Positions 1-8,561 of a stretch of 64,000 nucleotides of DNA are shown piece by piece; positions within the stretch are counted from its first letter, which is position 1; every line of letters begins with the position of its first letter. Source of the DNA: Bradyrhizobium sp. SZCCT0148 (GTDB lineage Bacteria; Pseudomonadota; Alphaproteobacteria; Rhizobiales; Xanthobacteraceae); contig NZ_JAFCKT010000012.1 of assembly GCF_018129985.1 (NCBI RefSeq), positions 114,298 to 178,297 of the forward strand, read 5' to 3'. The notes under the pieces are model-generated. The model was given only the letters and a program-made list of their open reading frames with translations, was not told where the DNA came from and made no database searches. Both the position numbers and the translations under genes were made by a program.

Positions 1-243
1 GTTCCTGTCGTCGGGCCGCTATCATCACCACCTCGGCATCAACGTCTGGCAGAGCCAGGGCGCCGGCCAGCGCGACGACCGGATGACCGGCTTGGCCTGG
101 TTCTCGCTGGTGACGGACAAGCCGGACATCCTCGCCGCCCAGGAGCAGCGCCTGCGCAAGGGCGGCGCGCAAGTCACGGCGCTCGCAGACGGGCTGGAGG
201 CGATCGATCCTTGGGGGACGCGGGTGCGGCTGCTCAAGGCCTG
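1..243 (+). CDS. VOC-family (glyoxalase/extradiol dioxygenase-fold) protein, C-terminal part
   Basis: The gene enters from outside the window; the last 80 codons are present in frame 2 and end at TGA 241-243. The visible stretch begins with the pattern SSGRYHHHLGINVW, characteristic of CatE-like VOC proteins in which a histidine of the HHHLG segment contributes to the metal site, followed by GLAWFSLV typical of the second beta-alpha-beta module. Members bind a divalent metal and act on catechols, glyoxal adducts or antibiotics; the substrate cannot be inferred from this fragment. The next gene (GGDEF protein) converges on it with 17 bases between the stop codons. Confidence 0.75.
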
Positions 244-260
244 AACGAGAGCTGGCTACT

Positions 261-1397
261 TCAGCCTGCAGCACGCTCGGCGACGACGTCCTGGTCCGAC
301 CAGCTCCAGCGTCCGCCTCCACTGCGCTTGGCGGCGTAGAGCGCGCGGTCGACACGATCCAGCAGCTGCGAGGCCTTGGCTGCGGCCACCGGTCCGGTGC
401 TGACGAGAATGCCGGCGCTCGCCGCGATGCGGACCGGAATGTCCGCCAGCAGGAACGGCATCGAGAGATCGCGAATGGCCTGGCGCGTCAGCGCGAGCGC
501 TTGCTCGCGGCCGTCGTCGCCTGCCGCAACCGGTTTGAGCATCAGGAATTCGTCACCGCCGAAGCGTGCAGCAATGCCGACGCTGCCGACGCAGGACGAC
601 AGCCGCTCCGCGACCTGACGCAGCAAATCGTCACCGGCTTGATGGCCGTGACGGTCGTTGACCGGCTTGAAGCCGTCGAGATCGATGGCGACGATGGCGA
701 AGTCGTCCTGTGTCTCCGCCAGCGCCTGGAAGAACGCGGCGCGGTTCGGCAGTCCCGTGAGGAAGTCGTGGGTGGCCTGCCGCGCCAGCCGGTGCTTGGC
801 TTCGAGGCGCTCCACGAAGGCGGCGCTGAGATGCCTGGAGGCCTCGCGCAAGGTCAGCCAGAAGAACACCAGCATGAGCGCGCCGATCTTATAGGCGAAT
901 TCGGGCCGCAGCAGGCCGCCGACGATGGTCGGCATCAACAGGATGGCCGCCGTGTTGAGGATGATCCACGGACGGATCGCCGCGCGCGAAACCATGCCGA
1001 CGCAGAACGACATCGAGAGCCCGAACGCGATCCAGGCGCCGGGGTCGTCGTCGATCTCGAGCGCACGATAGGAGAGCATGCCGAGCGCAAGGCCGAAGGC
1101 GGATGCGCCGGCCCCATACAGCCGTTCCCATCGGATCACGTCGGCATCGGAGAATTGCGCCGCGCGCGACCGGTAGCGGAACAGGGAGTAGATGCGGGCC
1201 GCGGCCGTGACGAAGATGAAGACCGAGATGACGGCATAGCCGATATCGCCGCTCATGACGGCAAGCGCCACGGCACCCGTCACCGAGGTGAGGCCGATGG
1301 CGGACACCTGCGGCAGCGACGTGTACAGGAGATCGACGAGCTCGCGCCGGATGCGCGGATCGGGATGCAAATACCTGGACAGCATTGTGAGAGGCAT
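261..1397 (-). CDS. Membrane-anchored GGDEF diguanylate cyclase
   Basis: The predicted 378-residue protein has an N-terminal half rich in hydrophobic helices (roughly residues 25-190, probably five or six membrane spans) and a C-terminal GGDEF domain with the intact signature FGGDEF (residues 279-284). Established role of this family: condensing two GTP to cyclic di-GMP. The segment just before the signature has no RxxD product-inhibition site (it reads GIAARFGGDEF), so feedback control through an I-site is not expected. No EAL domain follows. The reading frame is open upstream to 1466; I prefer the ATG at 1397 because residues before it look non-protein, but an ATG at 1385 is equally possible. 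Divergent from the DapA-like gene; both promoters must lie in 1398-1574. Confidence 0.9.
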   Translation of the reverse strand: MPLTMLSRYLHPDPRIRRELVDLLYTSLPQVSAIGLTSVTGAVALAVMSGDIGYAVISVFIFVTAAARIYSLFRYRSRAAQFSDADVIRWERLYGAGASAFGLALGMLSYRALEIDDDPGAWIAFGLSMSFCVGMVSRAAIRPWIILNTAAILLMPTIVGGLLRPEFAYKIGALMLVFFWLTLREASRHLSAAFVERLEAKHRLARQATHDFLTGLPNRAAFFQALAETQDDFAIVAIDLDGFKPVNDRHGHQAGDDLLRQVAERLSSCVGSVGIAARFGGDEFLMLKPVAAGDDGREQALALTRQAIRDLSMPFLLADIPVRIAASAGILVSTGPVAAAKASQLLDRVDRALYAAKRSGGGRWSWSDQDVVAERAAG

Positions 1398-1574
1398 GCC
1401 GGCACCATCGCCGCCACTCCCTAACATGGGGTAGGCAGTCGGCGCGACATGATGGCCGGCGCGCAACGTCCTTAAGGAGTGGTCAATGCGCGAGCTTGCC
1501 GACGATTTCCTCGCATGTTAGCAGCGGTTAACGGGGCCTTGCAGCGCCCCGATGCCTTGGGAATCTTGCCCGCC

Positions 1575-2450
1575 ATGTCGGAATTTCGCGGTGTCTTCCC
1601 CTATCTGGTGTCGCCCGTCGATGCCGACGGCACGGTGCGCACGGGCGTGCTTGCAAAGCTTTGCGACGATCTGATCGACGCCGGCGTGCACGGACTGACG
1701 CCGCTCGGCTCGACCGGCGAGTTCGCTTATCTCAATCCGGCGCAGCGGACCGAGATCGTGCGGACCACGATCGAGGCCGCGAGGGGGCGCGTGCCCGTGG
1801 TCGCCGGCGTCGCCTCGACCTCGACGGCGGACGCGGTGGCGCAGGCGAAGGCCTATCAGAAGCTCGGCGCCGACGGCATCCTGGCCATTCTGGAAGCCTA
1901 TTTCCCGCTCACCGACGCCCAGATCGAATCCTATTTCCGCGCCATCGCGGATGCCGTCGACATTCCCGTCGTCATCTACACCAACCCGCAATTCCAGCGC
2001 TCCGATCTCACGCTCGATGTCATCGCGCGGCTCGCCGGGCATCCGCGCATCGGCTACATCAAGGATGCCTCGACCAACACCGGCCGGCTGCTCTCGATCA
2101 TGAACCGCTGCGGGGACTCCCTGCGGGTGTTCTCGGCCTCCGCCCATATCCCGGCCGCGGTGATGCTGATCGGCGGGCTCGGCTGGATGGCGGGCCCGGC
2201 CTGCATCATCCCGCGCCAGAGCGTCGCACTCTACGATCTCTGCAAGGCCGGCCGCTGGGATGAGGCCATGACGCTCCAGCGCAAGCTGTGGCGCATCAAC
2301 GAGGCCTTCGCGCGCTTCAACCTCGCCGCCTGCATCAAGGCGGGGCTGGCGAGCCAGGGCTATGATGTCGGCGATCCCATTCCGCCGCAGGCACCGCTGA
2401 CGGCCGATGCACGCAAGGTCGTGGAAGCGGCGCTGCGGGAGCTGGCGTGA
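1575..2450 (+). CDS. Dihydrodipicolinate synthase/N-acetylneuraminate lyase family protein
   Basis: The 291-residue TIM-barrel protein carries the pyruvate-carboxylate loop GSTGEF, the tyrosine of VVIYTNP (Y135) and the Schiff-base lysine of YIKDAST (K163), so it should be a catalytically competent class I aldolase acting on pyruvate or a related 2-oxo acid. True DapA usually has GTTGE; the serine here and the isolated context (no dap genes nearby) leave open a sugar-acid or hydroxy-oxo-acid aldolase role. The start is placed at ATG 1575, where the conserved FRGVFPYL beginning of the family appears; the frame is open 96 bases further upstream. A palindromic repeat follows 16 bases after the stop. 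Confidence 0.88.
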   Translation: MSEFRGVFPYLVSPVDADGTVRTGVLAKLCDDLIDAGVHGLTPLGSTGEFAYLNPAQRTEIVRTTIEAARGRVPVVAGVASTSTADAVAQAKAYQKLGADGILAILEAYFPLTDAQIESYFRAIADAVDIPVVIYTNPQFQRSDLTLDVIARLAGHPRIGYIKDASTNTGRLLSIMNRCGDSLRVFSASAHIPAAVMLIGGLGWMAGPACIIPRQSVALYDLCKAGRWDEAMTLQRKLWRINEAFARFNLAACIKAGLASQGYDVGDPIPPQAPLTADARKVVEAALRELA

Positions 2451-2465
2451 GCTTCTCTCCCCGTT

Positions 2466-2548
2466 GTCATGGCCGGGCTTGACCCGGCCATCCACGTCTC
2501 AAGCACGGAAGCACGAACGTGGATGCCTGGGACAAGCCCGAGCATGAC
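2466..2548. repeat. Intergenic palindromic repeat, GTCATGGCCGGGCTTGACCCGG family
   Basis: The left arm (GTCATGGCCGGGCTTGACCC..) and right arm (..GGGACAAGCCCGAGCATGAC) are inverted around a core carrying ACGT-GGAT. The same architecture recurs at 13821-13906. Lies between the DapA-like and the CoxL-like genes, which point the same way. Confidence 0.8.
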
Positions 2549-2646
2549 GAATCCACGGCCCCGCCGCCCAAAACCGCGGCTGGCCTCGCATGCCTCGATC
2601 CGCTAAAAGGCTGCCGCATTTCAAGAGACTTCGAGGATCCCACGGA

Positions 2647-4971
2647 ATGAACATTCTTCCCGGCAATTTGCGTTTCGGAGCGGGCCAGCCCGTCAAGCGT
2701 TTGGAAGACCAGCGACTGCTGACCGGGAAGGGGCAGTTCATCGACGACAAGCCGGAAGAAGGCGCGCTATGGTTGTACGTGCTGCGCTCGCCGCATGCCC
2801 ACGCCAGGATCGTCTCGATCGACACCGGAGCAGCGGCATCGATGCCCGGCGTTGCCGCGATCTACACCGGGGCGGATCTCGTCAAGGACGACATCGGTAC
2901 CATCCCGACCTTGAGCATCTTCAAGCGCCCCGACGGCAAACCGATGACGGTGCCGCCGCGCCGCCTGCTCGCCCATGAGGTCGTGCGCTATGCGGGCGAA
3001 GCCGTGGCCGCAGTGGTGGCGGCCTCGCGCGCGGACGCCCAGAGCGCGGCCGAGGCGATCGTCGTCGACTACGACGTGCAGCCCGCGGTGGTGGACCCGG
3101 TCGAGGCCGTGAAGCCAGGTGCGCCCGTGGTGTGGCCGGAGGCGCCTGACAACATCGTCGGCGCGATGTCCTACGGCGATGCCGCCAAGGTGGACGAGGC
3201 TTTTGCCAAGGCCGCGCACACGGTCGAGCTCGATCTCGTGAGCCAGCGCCTCGTGCCGTCAGCGATGGAGCCGCGCTCCACCATTGCTGAGATCGACAAG
3301 AAGACCGGCCGCCTGCTGCTGCACGTGCAATCGCAGACGCCGGCCTCGACCCGCGACGTGCTGGCGGAGGCCGTGCTGAAGCGTCCCAAGGATAGCATCC
3401 GCGTGCTGGTCGGCGACATCGGCGGCGGCTTCGGCCAGAAGACTAATCTTTATCCCGAGGACGGCATCGTCGCTTACGCCGCGACCAAGCTGAACAAGAA
3501 GATCCGCTGGCGCGGCGACCGCACCGACGAATTCGTCGGCGGCACCCATGGCCGCGATCTGACCTCGACCGCGTCGTTCGCGCTGGACGAGAAGGGCAAG
3601 GTGCTGGCCTATCGCGTCAAGTCGATTGGCTGCACCGGCGCGTACTCCTCGGGTGCCGCGAACATCATTCCGCTGGTGCTCGGGCCGTTCGTGCAGACCG
3701 GCGTCTACGACCTGCCGCTGGTGCATTTCGAGGTGCAGTCGGTGATGACCCACACCGCACCGGTCGGCGCCTATCGCGGCGCGGGCCGTCCCGAGGCGGT
3801 GTTCATCGTCGAGCGGCTGTTCGATGCCGCCGCGCGAAAGATCGGCATGGATCCCCGCGCGATCCGCAAAGCCAATTACATCAAGCCGGCGCAGCTGCCC
3901 TACACCAACGCGGCCGGGCAGGTCTACGATTCCGGCGCGTTCGCCCACATGCTCGATCGCGCCGTGAAGCTCGCCGACTGGGACGGCTTTGCCGCGCGCA
4001 AGAAGGCGGCGAAGAAGAAGGGCTTGCTCTACGGCCGCGGTCTCACCTCCTACATCGAATGGACCGGCGGCCGCGCCCACACCGAGAAGGTCAGCCTGCA
4101 CGCGACCTCGCAGGGGCGCGTCGTACTGCATTCCGGCACCATGGCGATGGGGCAGGGACTGCAGACCACCTACACCCAGATGATCTCCGACACGCTGGGC
4201 ATTGCCATGGACAAGATCGACGTCGTCCAGGGCGACACCGATCTCGCGCAGGGTTTCGGCAGCGTCGGCTCGCGCTCGCTGTTCGTCGGCGGCACCGCGG
4301 TCGCGGTCTCCTCCAACGATCTGATCCAGAAGGCGCGCGAGAAGGCGGCGAACGTACTGGAAACCTCGATCGAGGACATCGAATATCAGGGCGGCATGCT
4401 CACCGTGGTCGGCACCGACCGCCGCATCAGCCTGTTTGATCTCGCCGAGAAGGAAGGTGGCGCCAAGCTCAGCGTGGATTCCGAAGGCGAGGTCGACGGT
4501 CCGAGCTGGCCGAACGGCACGCATATTTGCGAGGTCGAGATCGACCCGGAGACCGGCGTGTCCAAGGTCGTGCGCTACACCACGGTCGACGACGTCGGCG
4601 TCGCCGTGAACCCGATGCTGGTCACCGGCCAGATCCACGGCGGCGTCGCGCAAGGCATCGGCCAGGCACTGTATGAGGGCGTTTCGTACGATGCCGACGG
4701 CCAGCTCCTCACCGCGAGCTACCAGGATTACTGCATCCCGCGCGCCGACGACGTGCCTCCGATCGTGGTGACGCTGGATGATTCCGCGCCCTGCCGCACC
4801 AATCCGCTCGGCGCCAAGGGCTGCGGCGAATCCGGCGCCATCGGCGGTCCGCCCTGCGTCACCAACGGCGTGATGGACGCGCTCGCCGAGCTCGGCATCA
4901 CCCAGCTGAATACGCCCCTGACGCCGCAGAAGATCTGGAAGGCGATCAAGGACGCGAAGGCGGCGGGTTAA
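2647..4971 (+). CDS. CoxL form II-like molybdopterin-binding subunit (xanthine dehydrogenase family)
   Basis: The 774-residue protein matches the large molybdenum-binding subunit of xanthine oxidase-family hydroxylases. It opens with RRLEDQRLLTG-like sequence, contains VGDIGGGFGQK in the middle, the active-site loop AYRGAGR (residues 375-381) and the catalytic glutamate in GCGESGA (E728). AYRGAGR marks form II CoxL; bona fide CO dehydrogenase form I has AYxCSFR, so CO oxidation is unlikely and the substrate is unknown (aldehyde or N-heterocycle hydroxylation is typical). ATG 2647 was chosen because GAGGAT lies upstream and family homology begins there. No FAD (CoxM) or 2Fe-2S (CoxS) subunit gene is adjacent, so it must find partners elsewhere or is an orphan. 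Confidence 0.92.
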   Translation: MNILPGNLRFGAGQPVKRLEDQRLLTGKGQFIDDKPEEGALWLYVLRSPHAHARIVSIDTGAAASMPGVAAIYTGADLVKDDIGTIPTLSIFKRPDGKPMTVPPRRLLAHEVVRYAGEAVAAVVAASRADAQSAAEAIVVDYDVQPAVVDPVEAVKPGAPVVWPEAPDNIVGAMSYGDAAKVDEAFAKAAHTVELDLVSQRLVPSAMEPRSTIAEIDKKTGRLLLHVQSQTPASTRDVLAEAVLKRPKDSIRVLVGDIGGGFGQKTNLYPEDGIVAYAATKLNKKIRWRGDRTDEFVGGTHGRDLTSTASFALDEKGKVLAYRVKSIGCTGAYSSGAANIIPLVLGPFVQTGVYDLPLVHFEVQSVMTHTAPVGAYRGAGRPEAVFIVERLFDAAARKIGMDPRAIRKANYIKPAQLPYTNAAGQVYDSGAFAHMLDRAVKLADWDGFAARKKAAKKKGLLYGRGLTSYIEWTGGRAHTEKVSLHATSQGRVVLHSGTMAMGQGLQTTYTQMISDTLGIAMDKIDVVQGDTDLAQGFGSVGSRSLFVGGTAVAVSSNDLIQKAREKAANVLETSIEDIEYQGGMLTVVGTDRRISLFDLAEKEGGAKLSVDSEGEVDGPSWPNGTHICEVEIDPETGVSKVVRYTTVDDVGVAVNPMLVTGQIHGGVAQGIGQALYEGVSYDADGQLLTASYQDYCIPRADDVPPIVVTLDDSAPCRTNPLGAKGCGESGAIGGPPCVTNGVMDALAELGITQLNTPLTPQKIWKAIKDAKAAG

Positions 4972-5013
4972 GGGCAGCGGTTTGTTACACCGGCTGTCGC
5001 GACACACTCAACT

Positions 5014-5147
5014 GTCGTCCCGGGGCGCGCAGCGCGAGCCCGGGACCCATAACCACAGGGAGTGGTTGTGGTGGGAAGTTGGCAACTCTGAGTCCCCGTG
5101 ACCACATTTTCCGGCGGTTATGGGTCCCCGCCTTCGCGGGGACGACA
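5014..5147. repeat. Intergenic mosaic repeat, GTCGTCCCGG family
   Basis: About 134 bases bounded by GTCGTCCCGGG and CCCCGCGGGGACGAC-type inverted arms. The core reads AGTGGTTGTGGTGGGAAGTT then GGCAACTCTGA. A relative in the same orientation sits at 23893-24043 and shares the GTTGTGG..GG..GGCAACTC core, so this is a dispersed element, not a simple terminator. It separates two convergent genes. Confidence 0.8.
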
Positions 5148-5170
5148 CCGAGGGTGCAGGGGCGGATTCC

Positions 5171-6367
5171 TCAAATCCCCAGCATCATCTTCGCGATGAT
5201 ATCGCGCTGGATCTCCGACGTGCCGCCGAAGATCGTGTACGCCCGGCCATTGAGATATTCCGGCACCACCGTCAGCATCTCCTCGGGCGTCGCCGGCTCG
5301 TGGTTGAGCTTGTAGAGCGGGCGCATCGGCTCGACGGCGAGGGCGTCGTGGCCGATGACGTCGACCCCGAGCCGCGTCACGGCCTGGCGTATTTCACTGT
5401 TGCGCAGCTTAAGGATCGAGGACACCGCGCCGGGATTCTGCCCGGTCTGCAGCGCCGAGAGCACGCGCAGCTCGGTCATCTCCAGCGCGTCGATGTCGAC
5501 TTCGACTTCGGAGATGCGAGAGGCGATATCGGGGCTGTCGATGGCGCGGCCGGTCAGATCCGATTCAGCGAGATCCGCGATCGCCTTCAAGCCCTCGCGC
5601 AGCTTGGCTGAGGCGATGCCGGAGCCGCGCTCGAACTCGAGTAGATATTTTCCGTAGGTCCAGCCTTTGCCTTCCTCGCCGACGCGGTTGGCGACGGGCA
5701 CGCGGACGTCGTCGAAGAACACCTGGTTGACCTCATGGTCGCCGCCGATCGTGAGGATGGGACGCGTGGTGATGCCCGGCGTTGTCATGTCGATCAGGAT
5801 GAAGCTGATCCCGTCCTGCTGTCGCGGCCCGTCGCTGGTGCGCACCAGCGCGAACATGCGGTTGGCGTGGTGGGCGTGCGTGGTCCAGATCTTGGTGCCG
5901 TTGATGACGTAGTCGTCGCCGTCGCGAACCGCGCGCGTCTTCAGCGAAGAGAGATCGGAGCCGGAGCCCGGCTCGGAATAGCCCTGGCACCAATAGTCCT
6001 CGCCGGAGAGGATCCGCGGCAGGTAGAAGTTCTTCTGCTCGGGGCTGCCGAAACCGATGATGACGGGCCCGACCATCTTCACGCCCATCACGTTGACGTT
6101 GGGCACGCCGGCGCGTGCGGACTCCGTCTCGAAAATCCAGCGTTGCGCCGGTGTCCAGGCCGGCCCGCCATATTCGACCGGCCAGCCCGGCGCGCCCCAG
6201 CCTTGTTTATGCAGCGCGCGCTGCCAGGCCATGCCGATGTCCGGGTCGGAGAACACCGACGGCGTCAGCGCGGTCGCGCGCTTCATCTCCTCGGTGAGAT
6301 TCTTTGCGATGAAGCTGCGCACCTCGTCCTGGAAGGCGCGCTCTTCGGCGTTGAACGACAGGTCCAT
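5171..6367 (-). CDS. Acyl-CoA dehydrogenase, large-subunit type (PimC-like)
   Basis: The 398-residue flavoprotein has the expected ACAD parts: N-terminal helices, the FAD/substrate loop YSEPGSGSDL (130-139), NGTKIWTT and a C-terminal helical domain. The usual catalytic glutamate of the IYEGT segment is missing: here it reads FGGTSEIQR with G381 at that position. A glutamate in FERGSG (E246) lies where isovaleryl- and long-chain-acyl-CoA dehydrogenases keep their base. This pattern and length resemble pimeloyl-CoA dehydrogenase large subunit PimC and other heteromeric ACADs; the assignment is inference. Last gene of an operon with the small subunit (15-base gap) and a crotonase. A repeat follows the stop. 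Confidence 0.9.
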   Translation of the reverse strand: MDLSFNAEERAFQDEVRSFIAKNLTEEMKRATALTPSVFSDPDIGMAWQRALHKQGWGAPGWPVEYGGPAWTPAQRWIFETESARAGVPNVNVMGVKMVGPVIIGFGSPEQKNFYLPRILSGEDYWCQGYSEPGSGSDLSSLKTRAVRDGDDYVINGTKIWTTHAHHANRMFALVRTSDGPRQQDGISFILIDMTTPGITTRPILTIGGDHEVNQVFFDDVRVPVANRVGEEGKGWTYGKYLLEFERGSGIASAKLREGLKAIADLAESDLTGRAIDSPDIASRISEVEVDIDALEMTELRVLSALQTGQNPGAVSSILKLRNSEIRQAVTRLGVDVIGHDALAVEPMRPLYKLNHEPATPEEMLTVVPEYLNGRAYTIFGGTSEIQRDIIAKMMLGI

Positions 6368-6382
6368 GAATCTCTCCCGGTG

Positions 6383-7522
6383 TCAGGCCTTGCGGCCGAG
6401 TTCGGCGTGACGGGCATAATGATGCGCGCTGCCGCCGAACAGCGTGTCGAAGGCGACGAGGCGCTTGAAATAGGCGCCGACCTCGAGCTCCTCGGTGACG
6501 CCCACGCCGCCGTGAAGCTGGATCGACTGCTCGCCGACGAAGCGCGCGCATCTGCCGATCTTGGCTTTCGCGCCCGACGCCGCCCGGGCACGCTCGGTCG
6601 GCGCGGCATCGACCTTCAACGCAGCCCGCAGCGCCATCGAGCGCGCCTCGTCGACCTGCATTGCCATGTCGGCCAGACGATGGCGGATGACCTGGTTGGC
6701 CGAGAGCGGCCGGCCGAACTGTTTTCTGATCTTGGTGTAGTCGAGCGTGGAGTCGAGCAGCGTTTGCATGATGCCGACGGCCTCCGCCCCTAATGCGGCC
6801 ATGGCGCGGTCGATGGCCCATTCGATCGCAGGCAGCGTGTCGTGACCGTCGCCGAGCAGCGCGTCCTCTGGCAGATGCACATCGGACAGTGTGACGTTGC
6901 AGGCGCGACCGCCGCCGAGGCGCGGATAGTCGGAAATCGCGAGGCCCGGCGCTGTTGCCGGGACCACGAACAGGCCGATCCGCCCGGAAGGACCATGATG
7001 ATCGTGAATAAGGGCGGAGACGATGATCTCATCGGCGGCGTGGCCATCGAGCACCGCGATCTTGCTGCCGGCGAGGCGCCAGCCTTGCGTCGTCCTGGTC
7101 GCCGATGTCGCGACCTTGGCAAGATCGAACCTTGACGCGCGCTCCGAATGCGCAAACGCGAGCTTCAGGGATCCATCGGCGATCTTGGGCAGGCTCGCCT
7201 GCTTCTGCCCATTGGTTCCGCATCTGGCGATCAGTGCGGCGCCCAGCACCACGGTCGCGACATAGGGCTCCGAGACCAGCCCACGGCCGAACGCCTCCAT
7301 CAAGATGCCGATCTCGACCGCGCCGCCGCCGAGGCCCTCGAACTCCTCGGGAAGCGGCAGTGCCAGCCAGCCGAGCTCGGCGAACTGCTTCCACACCGCC
7401 GGGCTGAAGCCGAGCGGATCGTTCGCCATCTTGCGGCGGTGATCGGCATTGTAGCTTCCAGCCACGAAGCGCTCCGCGCTCTCGCGCAGCAGCCTTTGCT
7501 CGTCACTGAGATTGAGGTCCAT
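6383..7522 (-). CDS. Acyl-CoA dehydrogenase, small-subunit type (PimD-like)
   Basis: The 379-residue protein is ACAD-like throughout (EQRLLRES.. N-terminus, RKQFGRPLSANQ, IQLHGGVGVTEE) but degenerate at the catalytic sites. The C-terminal segment reads LFGGSAHH in place of YEGT, and the alternative helix position has an aspartate (D238 in AIDRAMAA). The FAD loop motif is also weak. In known heteromeric ACADs (PimCD, actinobacterial steroid FadE pairs) one subunit contributes the base, and I infer that the neighbouring large subunit does so here. ATG 7522 is only 5 bases after the crotonase stop, so the two are translationally coupled. Confidence 0.88.
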   Translation of the reverse strand: MDLNLSDEQRLLRESAERFVAGSYNADHRRKMANDPLGFSPAVWKQFAELGWLALPLPEEFEGLGGGAVEIGILMEAFGRGLVSEPYVATVVLGAALIARCGTNGQKQASLPKIADGSLKLAFAHSERASRFDLAKVATSATRTTQGWRLAGSKIAVLDGHAADEIIVSALIHDHHGPSGRIGLFVVPATAPGLAISDYPRLGGGRACNVTLSDVHLPEDALLGDGHDTLPAIEWAIDRAMAALGAEAVGIMQTLLDSTLDYTKIRKQFGRPLSANQVIRHRLADMAMQVDEARSMALRAALKVDAAPTERARAASGAKAKIGRCARFVGEQSIQLHGGVGVTEELEVGAYFKRLVAFDTLFGGSAHHYARHAELGRKA

Positions 7523-7527
7523 CGCCG

Positions 7528-8382
7528 CTACTCCGCGGCCGCCGGCGGCTTGCGCACCGAGGGATGCAGGCCCGAGGGATCGACGATCATTCCGAACTCC
7601 TGGAGATTGTGCGCGTGGCAGAGCTGATGCAGCGCAAAGGCCTGGTCGATCGCGGCGGGCTGGCCCATCACGTCGACCGAGCGGTTCACCGCTTCCTTGG
7701 TCATCTTCAGCGCGAAGGCTGGCTTTGCAGCGACCCTGCGCGCCAGCGCCAGCGTGCTCGCAGTCAGCTCCGCACGCGGCACGACCTGATTGACCATGCC
7801 GAGCCGATGCGCCTCCTCGGCGCTCCAGTTGTCGGCGGTGAACAGGAACTCCTTGGCCTTGCGCGGACCGAGCTCCCAGGGATGCACGAACCATTCGACG
7901 CCGCAGACGCCCATGGTCACGACCGGGTCGCAGAACTGCGCGTCGTCGCTGGCAACGATCAGGTCGCAGGCCCAGGCCAGCATCAGCCCGCCGGCGATAC
8001 ACTTCCCGTGCACCTCGGCAATGGTCGGTTTTGCCAGGTTGCGCCAGCGCCGGGTGATCTGGAGATAAATTTCCTGCTCGCGCGCGAAGCGGCCATGAGC
8101 ATTCGGTTCGGCAAAGCCGCCCCAATTCCCGATCGGTGGAAAATCGACGCCGGCGGTATTTTTGCCACCGGGACGCAAATCGTGGCCGGAGGAGAAGTGC
8201 GGGCCGTTTCCGGCGAGGATGATCACCTTGACCTCGTCGTCCTGCACCGCCGCGTCGAAGGCGGCGTTGAGGTCGTAGGTCATCTGCAGGTTCTGCGCGT
8301 TGCGCGCCTCCGGCCGGTTCATCACGACCCGGGTGACCGCCGGATCCGGCCTCTCCACCAGGATGGTCTCGAACGAGGTCAT
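7528..8382 (-). CDS. Crotonase (enoyl-CoA hydratase/isomerase) family protein
   Basis: The 284-residue protein has the crotonase core with the oxyanion-hole segment SSGHDL and the HGKCIAGGLMLA loop. The two glutamates that activate water in classical enoyl-CoA hydratases are not evident: the second is replaced in FCDPVVTMGV, where hydratases have PEI. A different crotonase reaction (isomerase, hydrolase or carbon-carbon cleavage) is therefore as likely as hydration. It is first in a three-gene operon with two acyl-CoA dehydrogenase subunits, which places it in beta-oxidation-like degradation of an unknown acyl-CoA, possibly dicarboxylic by analogy with pim genes. Confidence 0.88.
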   Translation of the reverse strand: MTSFETILVERPDPAVTRVVMNRPEARNAQNLQMTYDLNAAFDAAVQDDEVKVIILAGNGPHFSSGHDLRPGGKNTAGVDFPPIGNWGGFAEPNAHGRFAREQEIYLQITRRWRNLAKPTIAEVHGKCIAGGLMLAWACDLIVASDDAQFCDPVVTMGVCGVEWFVHPWELGPRKAKEFLFTADNWSAEEAHRLGMVNQVVPRAELTASTLALARRVAAKPAFALKMTKEAVNRSVDVMGQPAAIDQAFALHQLCHAHNLQEFGMIVDPSGLHPSVRKPPAAAE

Positions 8383-8561
8383 CGCGCTTCCCCCTCAGCG
8401 TTGCCAGTTTGATCTTATTGTTCCGCCAAGTTGACTATGTCGGCCAGGGATAGGCAAGAGGCTTGCGTCAGTCGGCTGCTTTTCGCGCCGCCGGCACAAG
8501 ATGTCTGGCACCACGCGCGCTCAATCTGGTAGTTTGCGCCGATTCCACCGGGAGAAATTGA

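Noticed and set aside
501..1424. Plus-strand open frame opposite the GGDEF gene
   Set aside because: Shadow of a GC-rich gene; no homology-like segments.
3259..5007. Minus-strand open frame of 582 codons opposite the CoxL-like gene
   Set aside because: Arg/His/Gly-rich antisense shadow; the plus-strand gene has clear molybdenum-hydroxylase motifs.
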